Shown: piece after piece, positions 53,372 to 63,827 of the stretch | Layout: each line of letters starts with the position of its first letter | How positions within the stretch are numbered: the first letter of the stretch is position 1 | Assembly: GCA_023627715.1 (NCBI GenBank) | Contig: JAMAHW010000022.1 | Location: 62,001 to 126,000, forward strand | Origin: Periconia sp. R9002 | Lineage: Eukaryota; Ascomycota; Dothideomycetes; Pleosporales; Periconiaceae | DNA length: 64,000 bases | Reading direction: 5' to 3' | Position numbers and translations under genes: made by a program | The notes under the pieces: generated by a model | Seen by the model: the letters and a program-made list of their open reading frames with translations, nothing else | The model's database searches: none | Told to the model about the DNA's origin: nothing

Positions 53372-56213
53372 GTCCACCCTTTTATTTTTTTTCAGGTGCT
53401 GCCTTGGTTTTGTTCTCAGGTGTGAGAACACCAAATTTTCTTGTACTGGTAGATATTTAATATATGAGTGCTCTGCTCTGACCTTCTCTAATCTTTACTG
53501 TCTCAACACGTGGAAAAGCTATATGCAGGTTTGATAAGTGATCCATGTTAGCAGACGGTCGTCAACGTAAACAAAATGCGTCATTGCGCATATACAAAAG
53601 GCCGTTGACAGGTACTGTCACTGTTCACAAGAGTTAAAGAAATATTAAATAATTAACTCAGAGCCCCACTTATGAGTGGGGTGTGATCTAAAACGCGAAT
53701 TCCGTTGGCCACTTTCCATGAGTCGACCTTTCTGTGATGCGTACAGGAGCGGCGTTTGTTCATATTTATAAAAACGGAAAATTTTTCTTTTCGCAAACCT
53801 TGACTGGCCAAATTAAACAAAATGGAAGTCACGATTGCAGTTCTATGTGGACGGGGAAGAGGGTGATTATGATTAGATCACATGGAGTAATTATTCATTT
53901 CATACTGCATGTAAGACAACATTGGATGTGTAGCATCGAGTGAGTGCATTCAGAAGGATTTTCGCTTATGTGGAAAGACGGAGAGTAAATGGAGATGATG
54001 GCAGAGAGGTTCCATTGGCTACGTAGGCTTCTAAGTACAACATCATATACTTAAAGTTAACGAGAAGGATCCCACAAGCTTAAAGGGTGTCAAGGAAAAA
54101 AATCCAACGAACCAGTTAAAGATAGCCAATCAAAAAGCGATATGACATCTTGGAAACGTTAGATGGCAACGACTGATCGCTGTTAGCATTCAATCAGCAG
54201 TTGATAGGTCGTGATAGGGTCTTTAAATGCCATGTTCATCTTCCTGCCACCCATAGAAACACGGCAATTTTTCGAGGTTAAAGACTAGTCGACTGTCTTG
54301 TATCCTCCCTTCCTCTTGAGCAACAGATCGTCCGTGGAAAGTGGTGAAAGAGCAGTCAGGCATTTGAGCTGGAAGCGTCTTATCATTCTACTCCATGCCA
54401 GCTCTGAACTTGCCGGAATCACAGGTAACCAGACTGGAATACGCCCTTGATTCATTCATGCCTGTGTTCTTCGCTGGGTGGCTTTGAGTTGTCCATACGG
54501 GAATTATGGTTGAAATGTCGGTGTTGTGCTCAGATGTTAGGACTTCCTTCTCACTTTATTACTCTCACTAATTTTCAAAAGAGCCAAATTGATGAAGGTA
54601 GTGGAGGCAAGTCCGAGGTAGGCGTTGACGCTTGTGCTGGACGGGAGTGAGTTGACGGGAGCTGCTTGCAAAGGTCAGCTTTTGCTTTGCAATATTGAAC
54701 GAAGTTTGGAAGAAACACTTCAACCTGGGGTAGCTCGCAGATTCAGAAACGCAAGAGATCATTTCCCGCCAGCAGTAGGTCTTTGGTCTTCCCCTGCCCG
54801 TCAGGCCTGGCGCGATGACTGGATATAGGAATTTGAGGAAACCAATGATATACAATGGCATCTGAGGGGGTCTAATTGTTTCTCGAAAATGGATTACAAA
54901 TGAATGTCTTGATTATGATATGTAGGATGTAGGTTGTAAGTCAACGGTAGAGGGTAACCGACCATGGCATTAAGTTTCAAATCTCAATGTTCACTCAGTC
55001 ACCGTCGGATACAAAAGTCAGATTTCTTGCAGAAGAAAATAACAGCACTTGTGTACATTTGTTATATGAAAGTTTGTAAATACGAACAGTCGAAGTACTG
55101 CAACAGTAAATGGGATCGCTGGCGGTATCGATACATATTTTTGCAGCCGTGATGAAAGAAGTATGAACATGGTGGCCAAGCACATACACACTGATAAATG
55201 TATTTTAGCAAACCACAAGTACGCGATAATGATGCGACAATCATTTTTTATGCTACTTCTCATAATAACCAGATATTGAAAAACCAGGATCATGATGGTT
55301 TCCTTGGCCACAGAAGCTTCTTACTCGCCCATTGACTGTGAGGGTATGCACCCTGGAAGGAGGAAGGCGCGGACGATAGCCGGACATCCATACAGAGGCA
55401 TAGCTAGCTAGCTCATACCAATACACACATACACATCCATCACCTTGTTTTCGGGAATTCTTCTAGTCGCTTTATGCAACGTAGCAATATATAATGCGAT
55501 CAACCAATAAATTCCGACAGTTGCTAAGATGATGACGTGACGTTCCACGAGATAGTGAATTAGCAGCCTCGTTAAGGAGTGTATGTCCGTTTATACTATA
55601 CTACTCCACAAATATAGTTTCTCGAATACAGTAAACCAGCCGCAATCCCGTTCACCAACAGAGGCGATTCACCCAACGCAACGCGATAAGAGAGGGTAAT
55701 ACATCTTTCATATACTGTATATATACAAGTACGCTCTTTCAGAGATGCAAGTCCTGACAGTGGCGAGGCGACATTTTCCTCTCCGAGGAACTGTGTTTTT
55801 CCATGTGAAAACGAAAATTGCACGAGCTCACCGCCCATACGATAATCGTGGGTATGAACCATTCAGGGTTGCTCATGCTTGACACCGATTGCCTTAACCA
55901 CCCGACACATTCTACGCGTAGGCTAGCTTGTTCAGCAACCGAAGCCACAGTACCTCACCCTCACCCTCACCTCTCACTCTCACCCTACCTAGGTACGTAT
56001 CCCATACTCGCTCCCCCACTCGCTTGCCTGCCAAGACTTTTCCTGCCCTCAGTATAAAGAGCACCTTCTCCTCTCATTTCCTCCGAGTGTCCTCCGCCCC
56101 ACCGTACCTTCTTTCACAGGGACGTCCCGTCCATCTTTTCCCTACTCACGTAAGTACAATACACCACCTTTTGTGCCGCAGCCAACAGAACAGACCGTTT
56201 AACACTGTACAGC
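53372..56213. other. Intergenic, 2.8 kb, in the array
   Basis: No gene recognised. At the right end is a CT-rich promoter tract with imperfect CTCACC repeats (55953-55989) and a probable 5'-UTR intron (56150-56212: GTAAGT donor, TACAG acceptor one base before the ATG of array protein 2). Confidence 0.45.
55953..55989. repeat. Imperfect CTCACC repeat, promoter tract
   Basis: About six imperfect copies of CTCACC/CTCACT upstream of the array gene at 56214. Pyrimidine-rich promoter repeat; not telomeric in sequence. Confidence 0.6.
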
Positions 56214-57428
56214 ATGGGTTCGTCGAACAAGCCAATGAAAGGAGCGCAACAATCGACATCTGTGAGATTGAACTTTCAAGAACTGGAGACCAAAATTCAT
56301 AGCGACCGACTATTTCGGGACTATTATCCACACCTTCCACTTGCATCGTCCTTGCAGACAAACAATACAAACGGAGATAAGCCGGGCAGAGAATTCCGAG
56401 TGGGCGTAATTCGATCAGGATCGTCAAGCCCTGGTGTATGGTCTCGTTTACCCAAAAAAGGCTCCGCTGAATACTTGTCCCCTGCTACCGATATATCATT
56501 TGCAGCTGTCCAGGATGGCGTGACTACTATCCTCACCGACAAACAGTTGCAGAACATCGTAAAATCCTCGCCATTCCATTACTGTCCCAATGCAAAGGCT
56601 TTGAAACTTCTCACCGCCTTTTACTACCTGGAGCTGGGATTAATCCCAGGGCTCATCTACGACATCCAATCACTCCGAGATTCCGGTGAAGTATGCAAGA
56701 GCATCGCCATTGAAGCACGTGCGTTAAACATTCAGCCTCCAAGAGAAACAGGCAAATCATTTCATTCATCCGAGTCCGATGGAATGGAGACGACTCCGCG
56801 AAAGAGGCAGGAAAAAAGGCCAGTGAAAGAGTTTTTCAAGACATCTGCGTTGAACACCGCAAAGCCTATGACCAACGTTAAACTGGAGAATACCTCGTCA
56901 CCACAAGACCGCAGCGAGAAGAAGGCAACATCAAAGGCCAGAAACATGGAGGACCGGGAAAAAAGAGCAACTAACATTGTCAATCTTTCGGACGACGATT
57001 CGGACGATGAAACTACAAGCTCCAAAAGCCCTCAGATCCGAACCAGTCCTTCCTGTACAAGCGCATCGCACTCTCCAGCCAAAAATGTCAGTAAGCGTGC
57101 TGCCTCGAACGATGACCTTGACGGCGTCCCTCGAAAAAAATCCAGGTTGGATGATTTCATTGAGCACTGCCTGAAGGGTGCCAATGCGTTTCTAGCCCAG
57201 GAGAAAATGGACAGCGAAGCGCTCCACAAGCAAGTGGGAGATCTTCAAGCTGAAAAGTCACGTCTGCAGTCTGAACTGGGCGAGCAGATCGAGGGATACC
57301 AGAAGACGATTGAGAAACAAAAGAGTGAGATCAACAAGCTTGGGGAAGAGATCAAAGGACGCGATGAAGAGTTGGCACAGTTGCGAAGCTTCAAAAATCA
57401 CGTCCTGGCCTACAAGTTTTCTGAGTGA
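56214..57428 (+). CDS. Array protein 2: unknown globular domain plus coiled coil
   Basis: Single coding exon, 404 residues; the first ATG after a probable 5'-UTR intron (56150-56212). Not a recognised family. N-terminal domain about 15-175: RLNFQELETKIHSDRLFRDY, REFRVGVIRSGSSSPGVWSR, VKSSPFHYCPNAKALKLLTA and FYYLELGLIPGLIYDI, ending GEVCKSIAIEARALN. The order hydrophobic strand, PF motif, L-x-x-x-x-Y-Y helix, Cys-containing helix, then Ala-rich end matches array proteins 3-5. The linker (180-320) is Lys/Ser/Asp-rich with acidic SDDDSDDE, a SUMO-interacting-like VNLSDDD, and basic KRRAS/PRKKSR-type nuclear signals. C-terminus (345-395) is coiled coil (LQAEKSRLQSELGEQIEGYQ; KSEINKLGEEIKGRDEELAQ). 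No signal peptide. A nuclear role is inference. Confidence 0.75.
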   Translation: MGSSNKPMKGAQQSTSVRLNFQELETKIHSDRLFRDYYPHLPLASSLQTNNTNGDKPGREFRVGVIRSGSSSPGVWSRLPKKGSAEYLSPATDISFAAVQDGVTTILTDKQLQNIVKSSPFHYCPNAKALKLLTAFYYLELGLIPGLIYDIQSLRDSGEVCKSIAIEARALNIQPPRETGKSFHSSESDGMETTPRKRQEKRPVKEFFKTSALNTAKPMTNVKLENTSSPQDRSEKKATSKARNMEDREKRATNIVNLSDDDSDDETTSSKSPQIRTSPSCTSASHSPAKNVSKRAASNDDLDGVPRKKSRLDDFIEHCLKGANAFLAQEKMDSEALHKQVGDLQAEKSRLQSELGEQIEGYQKTIEKQKSEINKLGEEIKGRDEELAQLRSFKNHVLAYKFSE

Positions 57429-58475
57429 AAGAAGGCATGGGCGTTTGGTCGAGTTTCGGCGAGCTGAAGTACAACAACAATAGAAGATGGCACGATTTGG
57501 GGAGCGGGTAAGAAGGACACTTCGGAGAAGATGGAAATTGTACATGATTTATCGGATTTCTGGTTTATCGGTTTTCTGATTTCTCGGTTTTCTGATTTCT
57601 CGGTTTTCTGATGGAGAACAGCATCAGCGAGCAGCTCCCGAAAGTTTTGGGTGGATTATCGGACTGTTCTTGGAACGAGACTCCCACTACGCCGCGATCA
57701 AATCAAGTACTGGGTGATGATGTATCCACTAAGTGAACACCGTAGCAAGATGTCAGGTTCAATTCACCAGACAATCAAAATGATGTAGGTATATACTTAA
57801 CGCTTGTGCCGCCTTTGCACTTACATGCACGTGAATACCCACCCAAAGATATATCAATCAAACAAGTCAATGTCCAAACAAGTAGCGCAGAGAGACCAAG
57901 GAGATCATCGCCGCTTCTGAACATATTTTTAATGTAGTATTGTTATTTGCAAGGCACACGATGCTGTAAAAAAGCAGTCACCAGCTGATCGTCCTTGCCC
58001 AATCCGGTGATGCAGTGGTTCCCAGCCATTCTATCTTGCGTGAGCCATCATGATGGCGTAAACCGCATTCAAGGGTCTTTGGTACTTGGTTGAAGAGCCC
58101 ATGCATCTAAATCGTTTCCGGGCCTGTGTGGGTGTGCTCGAGTGCTCCTTCCTGCTTCGCTGTGACGGGGGTCTTGGCGCCGTGGTCTGGTCCTTACTCC
58201 AGCTATGTATTGCACTCACACCAAGCGACATGCCTCTTGCCTCAGAAAGTCCCTTCGCTCACTCTAATCCGCACTGACTATACAGCAACGCATTTGATCA
58301 GTTTACGCACGGTTAAAATCAGGTCCCGCGTCTTACGACTTTCCCGGTTCTTTCTTCTACCTCTCTCATTCTTCGTTGTGGAACACCCACTTTGCTGGGA
58401 CGCCCGTTGTCTACCCTTCTAGGACTTTCTATTCTCTTCTGTTACGACTTTTTGCGAGGCGAAAAACCAGCGGAA
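57429..58475. other. Intergenic, 1.05 kb, in the array
   Basis: 3' flank of array protein 2, a minisatellite (57569-57612), a CACGTG (57828-57833), and the block 58159-58180 that recurs upstream of array protein 5. Confidence 0.5.
57569..57612. repeat. 16-bp minisatellite, 2.75 copies
   Basis: Unit CGGTTTTCTGATTTCT repeated twice perfectly plus a 12-base partial copy; degenerate copies lie just upstream (about 57548-57568). In the 3' flank of array protein 2. Confidence 0.85.
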
Positions 58476-59866
58476 ATGACAACTTGCAACAGGAAGTCGT
58501 TTTTGCCTATCGTCGGCCATTCAGGTAAGAGACGCCTTCCAGCACAGGATATTCAGCGCAACATACATTCTAAACCTATAACAGCAACTGCAAAATCTTC
58601 AATGTCGTCTGTGCATTCAGACCCAGGATCATTGGCCAAGCGTGGGAAATGCTGGCTTGAGGAATGGGCCCATAATAACTTCCCAAATGCCGTTCGTACA
58701 CTTCCACTCGCTACTAGTTTGTCTTTTAAAGATCTGGATCGAACCCGAGCAATTAATATCACAGTTGAGGGGACGTTCTCAAAACTGCTGCTTGTTGGCA
58801 TGTACGTCGGAATCAACACCCGAACGAGTGAGAAATGCAATGTCTTCGCTTTCGTTAACGGCAGCGCACGGAATCGTGTTACTTATCTCCGCGAACGGTC
58901 GGATACGCTTTCATACGAGAAGATTAATCGATGCGAATACAACAAAATTGAGTTCACATCCCCATTCCGAGAGGCAGACGACGGCAATTATGGTGGTACC
59001 ATCGACCTGCCTATAGACATAATGGTTTATTATTATCTCAACTTGGCAGGAGGCCTGCATTGGGGTTACGTTATTGCGGAATACGAGAAAAAATTTGGAG
59101 AGGCATGCGCGCGCATTGCCGTACACAATGGACGTCCCGACTCCAGGACCGCACCTGTGCTACCAGTATTCGCGAACGATTTTCTGGGCGTGGTATACAA
59201 GAACTATTCCCCAACACGCGCAGATACAAGGACTAAGCCTATGCAGACTAGAGGCTCTATTGAACAAGCCATTGCTGATGTGGCGAGGCAACGCAAACGC
59301 AAGTACCAGGGTATGATGGTTTAATTCTGTCAAGTCCCACGTTTGACATCAATACAGGAAGTTCTGAATCAACTGTTAAGCACGTCAGGTTCCTATCTCC
59401 GCCTCAAACTGATCATAGAAATGAAGCCATGGACGACCGCGGGAATTCGGAGCCACAGTCAACGCCCGAAGGAAACTTTGATGAGGCAGGGAATAACAAG
59501 GAAGCCAAACACCGGGGTCAGATGCGTATGTCTCCCGCAGATCGCGTGGATGCTGCCATGAAAATTCTCGAGGATGCATATTCGGAAAAACATCAAGACG
59601 AAATACAGAAACTCTCGGCGAAGATGAAAAAACTGGCAACAGAACTAGCGATAATGAAAGCGAAGCATAACAATGCAGAGGCCACAATAGACATCTTAAA
59701 GAATAAACTTCGCTCGGCAGAGTCGGAGAAGAAAGAGGCTGAAACACAAAGATTGGCGGCTTTGGTAGGGATGGATGAAGCCGAGACCAAGAAGAGAGAA
59801 GCCGAAGCGAAGGCTGACCAACTGAAAGTGAAATGGGAAAGGATGAAGGCGACGTGGGAGGATTGA
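58476..59866 (+). CDS. Array protein 3: unknown globular domain plus coiled coil
   Basis: Exons 58476-58524, 58585-59310 and 59358-59866; 427 residues. The first intron could instead be untranslated, with start at 58602 (405 residues); I prefer 58476 because array protein 5 has the same early phase-1 intron. Domain about 40-210: CWLEEWAHNNFPNAVRTLPL, LLLVGMYVGINTRTSEKCNV, IEFTSPFREADDG, DIMVYYYLNLAGGLHWGYVI and YEKKFGEACARIAVHNG. The linker carries RQRKRKYQ, a possible nuclear signal, just before intron 2. The C-terminal 100 residues are a strong coiled coil (KLSAKMKKLATELAIMKAKH; ILKNKLRSAESEKKEAETQR) ending KVKWERMKATWED, very like the end of array protein 5 (EIQMKWSNMLAAMGG). Not a recognised family. 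Confidence 0.75.
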
Positions 59867-60661
59867 TATCAAGAGACGACAAATCTGGGATGGAGGGGAA
59901 TCGCGCGAAAGACAGGAAGATGGTACATCTGAGGAAAGGCACACCAAATGTCTTCGGTGAGAAGTTTTTGGTATTCAAAGCTCTACAATAGTCGACTCCA
60001 GAAAATCTTCGTGTATCGGCTACACAATGAGCAGTATATCAGCTTTCCGCTCACTCAATTGGAACAAAATCTACATAGCATGTATAGTCTTCTCGGTATA
60101 ACTTTAAGAAATACTTTTCATCTACAATGTTTCATGCAACGTGCACCGGAAGATTTACGAGAGACGTATCTGCCCAGTCAAAATTACGTATTTCAGCAGA
60201 GAGAGTTCATACATATATAACTTCAGTCCATCAATCCGACTGGGAGTTGCTATTGGTATATCCCACTATCACGTGCTTTGGTCTGTGCAGCTGCCTTTCT
60301 CGCGCCGACCGCAGCATATACCTCTCACCTTTCCTGTCCACCATTGGTCCAAGCTCATGACGTTGGCGCTTAGTGCGATCAAGGCCATTCCTCCCTCCTC
60401 CTTCCATCCTCCACACCTTGCATCTGCTACTCACTGCTTCTGCGCATACTACATCCAATTTGGAGCCTTCTCCACTCCTCACTCTCAGTGAGCAGCGTGC
60501 CCCGGAGTACCGGCGGTTCCGAGTTATAGCGAGATATCACTTTTTACGCAAGAGTCGATTGGTGAGATGTCTTCCTGAAATAGACCTGTAATATACTGAC
60601 ACGATTATAAGGTTCAAGATTCAATATAATCTGACCATCACCATCTGCTTCTGTCTCAACT
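59867..60661. other. Intergenic, 795 bp, in the array
   Basis: No coding sequence recognised. Contains a CACGTG (60270-60275) upstream of array protein 4. Confidence 0.45.
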
Positions 60662-61708
60662 ATGGCAGGGAGGACTGATGAGCCCGGTATCGAAAGATGG
60701 GCTGAAACAAACTTCCCGGATACTTTTCCAGCACTGCCGTCTGTTGACAGCCTGACGTTTGAAGGCATACATTTGAGACTTCCTCTCGGGTGGTCGGGCA
60801 TACTTACTTGTCTTTGGGTGGGTTATTACGACGAGGGGGAGCGGGAAATGAACGAAACGCAAAGGATTTATGCTAAGGCCTGGGGGTTTGGGCCTGTTTC
60901 ATTTTTTGTCAAAGAACTCGACTCCGCGAAATATACGGAAATGAGAAAGTCTTCTCTCGGAAAAATAAAGTTGATATACCCATTTCGTGAGGTACTCGGA
61001 GCAAGGAGTCTTCAGCGCAACCTTGGGCCGCTGATTAAAGCTTTGGTATGCTATTATTTCGAGGCCAAGGGTCACTCAAATCGGAGGACTGTAACGTCTT
61101 ACAGCGGCTTCAAACATGATTTCGAAGAGGCATGCGTTTACATTGCTCAAAATGCCAAATCCTACGCGCCTCCAGACTCAGAAGATAACGATGACGCAGA
61201 GAGGGGCATCTTGCGTGAGAGAAGCGTGGGAATTACACAAACGAATGAACGCACTGAAATCAAAGACGACAAAAATACAACCTCTCAATCAATGGTATCG
61301 ACATCCTCGCAGGACGTCGGTGCCGGAAGATCGTTCAAACGTCGAAAAGTTCAGCACGATTCTCATTTCGATGAAACCGACGCAAAAGCAAACGACCTTC
61401 TCACGCAGATAAAAACCCTATACTCTGCAGACATTTCCAAATACGCAGCAAAGACAAAGAAGTTGTTCGATGAAAACGAGGAACTGAAGGCGCAATTAAT
61501 GAGTGCTAAGGAGTCTGAAGCTGCCATGAAAACTCAACTCGCGAGCGCCAAGGAATCCCAAACTTCGACAAAGGATCAGCTGGCAATCGCGAAAACGGAG
61601 ATTGAGGCGTTACGGAAACGAGCTGAGAAAGCTGAGAAGACAGCGGTGGACGCTGAGGAAACAACGAGAAACATCAGGAAACGAGTGAAGGAACTGAGCC
61701 AGCTTTGA
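60662..61708 (+). CDS. Array protein 4: unknown globular domain plus coiled coil
   Basis: Single exon as called, 348 residues, start MAGRTDEPGIERWAETNFPD. An acceptor-like site in the start codon region (CTATGGCAG) is phase 1, like the first intron of arrays 3 and 5, so an upstream exon may be missing; I could not find one. Domain about 8-165: RWAETNFPDTFPALPSVDSL, CLWVGYYDEGEREMNETQRI, KIKLIYPFREVLG, GPLIKALVCYYFEAKGHSN and FKHDFEEACVYIAQNAK. The linker is acidic then basic (RSFKRRKVQHD, a likely nuclear signal). C-terminus 255-345 coiled coil with near-repeats (MSAKESEAAMKTQLASAKES, QTSTKDQLAIAKTEIEALRK). FPDTF-ALPS at the N-terminus is shared with array protein 5. Not a recognised family. 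Confidence 0.75.
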   Translation: MAGRTDEPGIERWAETNFPDTFPALPSVDSLTFEGIHLRLPLGWSGILTCLWVGYYDEGEREMNETQRIYAKAWGFGPVSFFVKELDSAKYTEMRKSSLGKIKLIYPFREVLGARSLQRNLGPLIKALVCYYFEAKGHSNRRTVTSYSGFKHDFEEACVYIAQNAKSYAPPDSEDNDDAERGILRERSVGITQTNERTEIKDDKNTTSQSMVSTSSQDVGAGRSFKRRKVQHDSHFDETDAKANDLLTQIKTLYSADISKYAAKTKKLFDENEELKAQLMSAKESEAAMKTQLASAKESQTSTKDQLAIAKTEIEALRKRAEKAEKTAVDAEETTRNIRKRVKELSQL

Positions 61709-62312
61709 TACATGTCCAAGCGGCTCTCGAATGTTTCCAATTATGTCGCGGGATGGTATACGTTTGATGAATTACGAGGCTACAAAAGGAAATGGTATTG
61801 ATGGGAGATGAGAAAAAATGAGATGGGGGGTTGCTGCACATATACGAGTTGCCCTTAAGTTTGCGGCACGTGTTCCAAGGCCCTGGCAGGAAGAGGTCAG
61901 TACTTCAATGCATGAATATCGTTTACATTGGGAGGTACAAAAAATTCAAATATCACGTGTCCGGTCTTATTTAAACGTTTCCAAGGTTCTTCATGCTATG
62001 AATTGATGCTGTGACGATGACATGGGTCTTGGCGCGGCAGTCCCTCTTTTACTTATTGAGACTCCTCCCATGTAGCGCTAACTTGCAGTTTCTGTGCAAT
62101 TGCTGCACCGGGCTCCTTTCTGAATGCAGCATATCTCTCTTACTTCTATCTTTTGCCGGCACCTTTTCCACCTCGCCTTTCATGACTAAACTCTCTCCTC
62201 TCCCTCCCTCCATCACACCACTGCCCCGGAAACCAAATACCTTTCCCCGCCGTATGAGGGCAGGTGCGCTCATTGCTATCGTAATTCAGGCGCAACTCCG
62301 ATTTCAACTACA
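61709..62312. other. Intergenic, 604 bp, in the array
   Basis: Contains a CACGTG (61954-61959) and the block 62008-62035 that matches 58159-58180 upstream of array protein 3. Pyrimidine-rich near 62150-62225. No coding sequence. Confidence 0.5.
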
Positions 62313-63827
62313 ATGTCGCTCCCTGCTGAGAACCCGCCCGGTGAGTCGGTTTTTCGGGATGCCACAATTGCCATCCGTACGCTGATTATTATGACAGAGC
62401 CAGTGCCTGAAATGGAAATCTCAACTCCATCAACTTCAATCGCTCCAAATTCTGTGGCAGCTTTGGATAATATTGACATTGTGTCGTGGGCTGCAAGTGC
62501 CTTTCCTGATACATTTTCCGCGCTTCCATCTCACCATGATGTTCAATTTAAACACATTGGTGGAAGCATAGTCTATGATTTCAGAAATGAGAGAATTGAA
62601 GAAGTTTCAAAGGTTCTCCATGTCGGCATTTATGATTACAATGATCAAAATTCCAGCGAAAACTACGACGTCTATGCTTACCTTGATCCAAGGCGGCCAA
62701 AAAGTGTGTTCTATCTCCATGAAAAGGAAAATGGACAGCTCTACGAAACAATAAGGCCTGAACAGGAAATTCACATCTGTTTTGAGTATCCTTTCAACGA
62801 TGTAGACAGAAAAGGCGCTTTCAAATCCGAAATACGTCGCTTATTGGAAGCCCTGATTCACTACTATATACTCGCTGAGAACAATCGTCAACTGACGGAG
62901 CTCGGGAAAAATAATTGGTCGAAAATATATACCGGTTTCAAGACCAAGTTCGGCGAGGCATGTAGTCGCATTAAAAATAATGCTCGTGCCCAGGATCCGG
63001 CAACCCCATCTAGCCTAGTTGAACCTGCTCCCCACACAAATACTGGAGTGAGTACTGATATACTGCAAACATCGCTCGACGGATCCGATGTAGGTCAACG
63101 GGGTCGAAGGTCACAACCAAACAGAAAGGCGCGAGGTATGTAATCAATCCACCGTCTCTTCAATTTGGATTACGTTGATAAACAGATAGAACGCCTGCAT
63201 AAATATACCACATGGTCAGATTCGGAGATCATGAGCAGTACCAGCGGAGACGAGGCCACTCAAGACATCAATTCTGATGACCTCGAGAGTTCTGGCGACG
63301 AGAGTGACTCAAGCACACAATCTTCATCGTCATCAGGAAGAACAAATGCGGGTCGGGCTCTGAGAAAAAGACCTCGCAAAAGGCATAGGACCGAAACTCA
63401 TTCCGATTCCGATGATGACAAGATTGCGATTCGCCGAATTACCAATCAATTCAAAGCTGGCATGAAAAGAGTCTCTAGCAACTCGAAAGCAAAACGCAAA
63501 AAACTTCTGGAGCTCCACTCACGCGTTGCAGATTTGGAGAATCAGTTGGCTCAGGTCAAAGGCACAGAAGACCGCGAATCGCCTTTGCGTCATGAGGTCA
63601 ACAGCCTTAAAGCCGAAAATATTATTCTGAGAGAAGAGGCTCAGAAATCAACAATGATGAGGTTAGAGGGGGAGGCGAAAAGGAGGAATGCTGAATCTGA
63701 TTTGGAGGGAGCTAAGGTAAGGGCGGAAGAGGAGAAACAGAAAAGACTCCTAGCTGAGAAGGAGCGAGATGAGATCCAGATGAAATGGAGCAACATGTTG
63801 GCAGCGATGGGAGGTCCCAGGGCATGA
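62313..63827 (+). CDS. Array protein 5: unknown globular domain plus coiled coil
   Basis: Exons 62313-62340, 62398-63135 and 63190-63827; 467 residues. Intron 1 (57 bp, GTGAGT...GACAG) is in frame without stops, so unspliced RNA would also be translatable with 19 extra residues. The intron 2 acceptor is the AG at 63189, the only one that keeps the frame. Domain about 40-225: IVSWAASAFPDTFSALPSHH, VLHVGIYDYNDQNSSENYDV, FEYPFNDVDRKG, RRLLEALIHYYILAENN and FKTKFGEACSRIKNNAR. The linker is acidic/Ser-rich with a strong bipartite basic signal (RALRKRPRKRHRTE). The C-terminus is coiled coil (LHSRVADLENQLAQVKGTED; EEEKQKRLLAEKERDEIQMK). The longest and best-preserved member of the array. Not a recognised family. 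Confidence 0.78.

Noticed and set aside
54361..54860. Possible decayed array copy between array genes 1 and 2
   Set aside because: I compared its frames with the VGxY, PF and FGEAC landmarks and found none.
55953..55989. CCCTCA-type repeat as telomere-like sequence
   Set aside because: The unit is CTCACC/CTCACT, not the fungal CCCTAA repeat; a pyrimidine-rich promoter tract explains it.
57740..57775. GGTTCAATTCACC resembling a tRNA T-arm
   Set aside because: No cloverleaf can be built from the flanks.
59385..59978. 197-codon minus-strand frame opposite array gene 3
   Set aside because: Antisense of the coiled-coil exon; Ser/Leu/Pro-rich with no motif.
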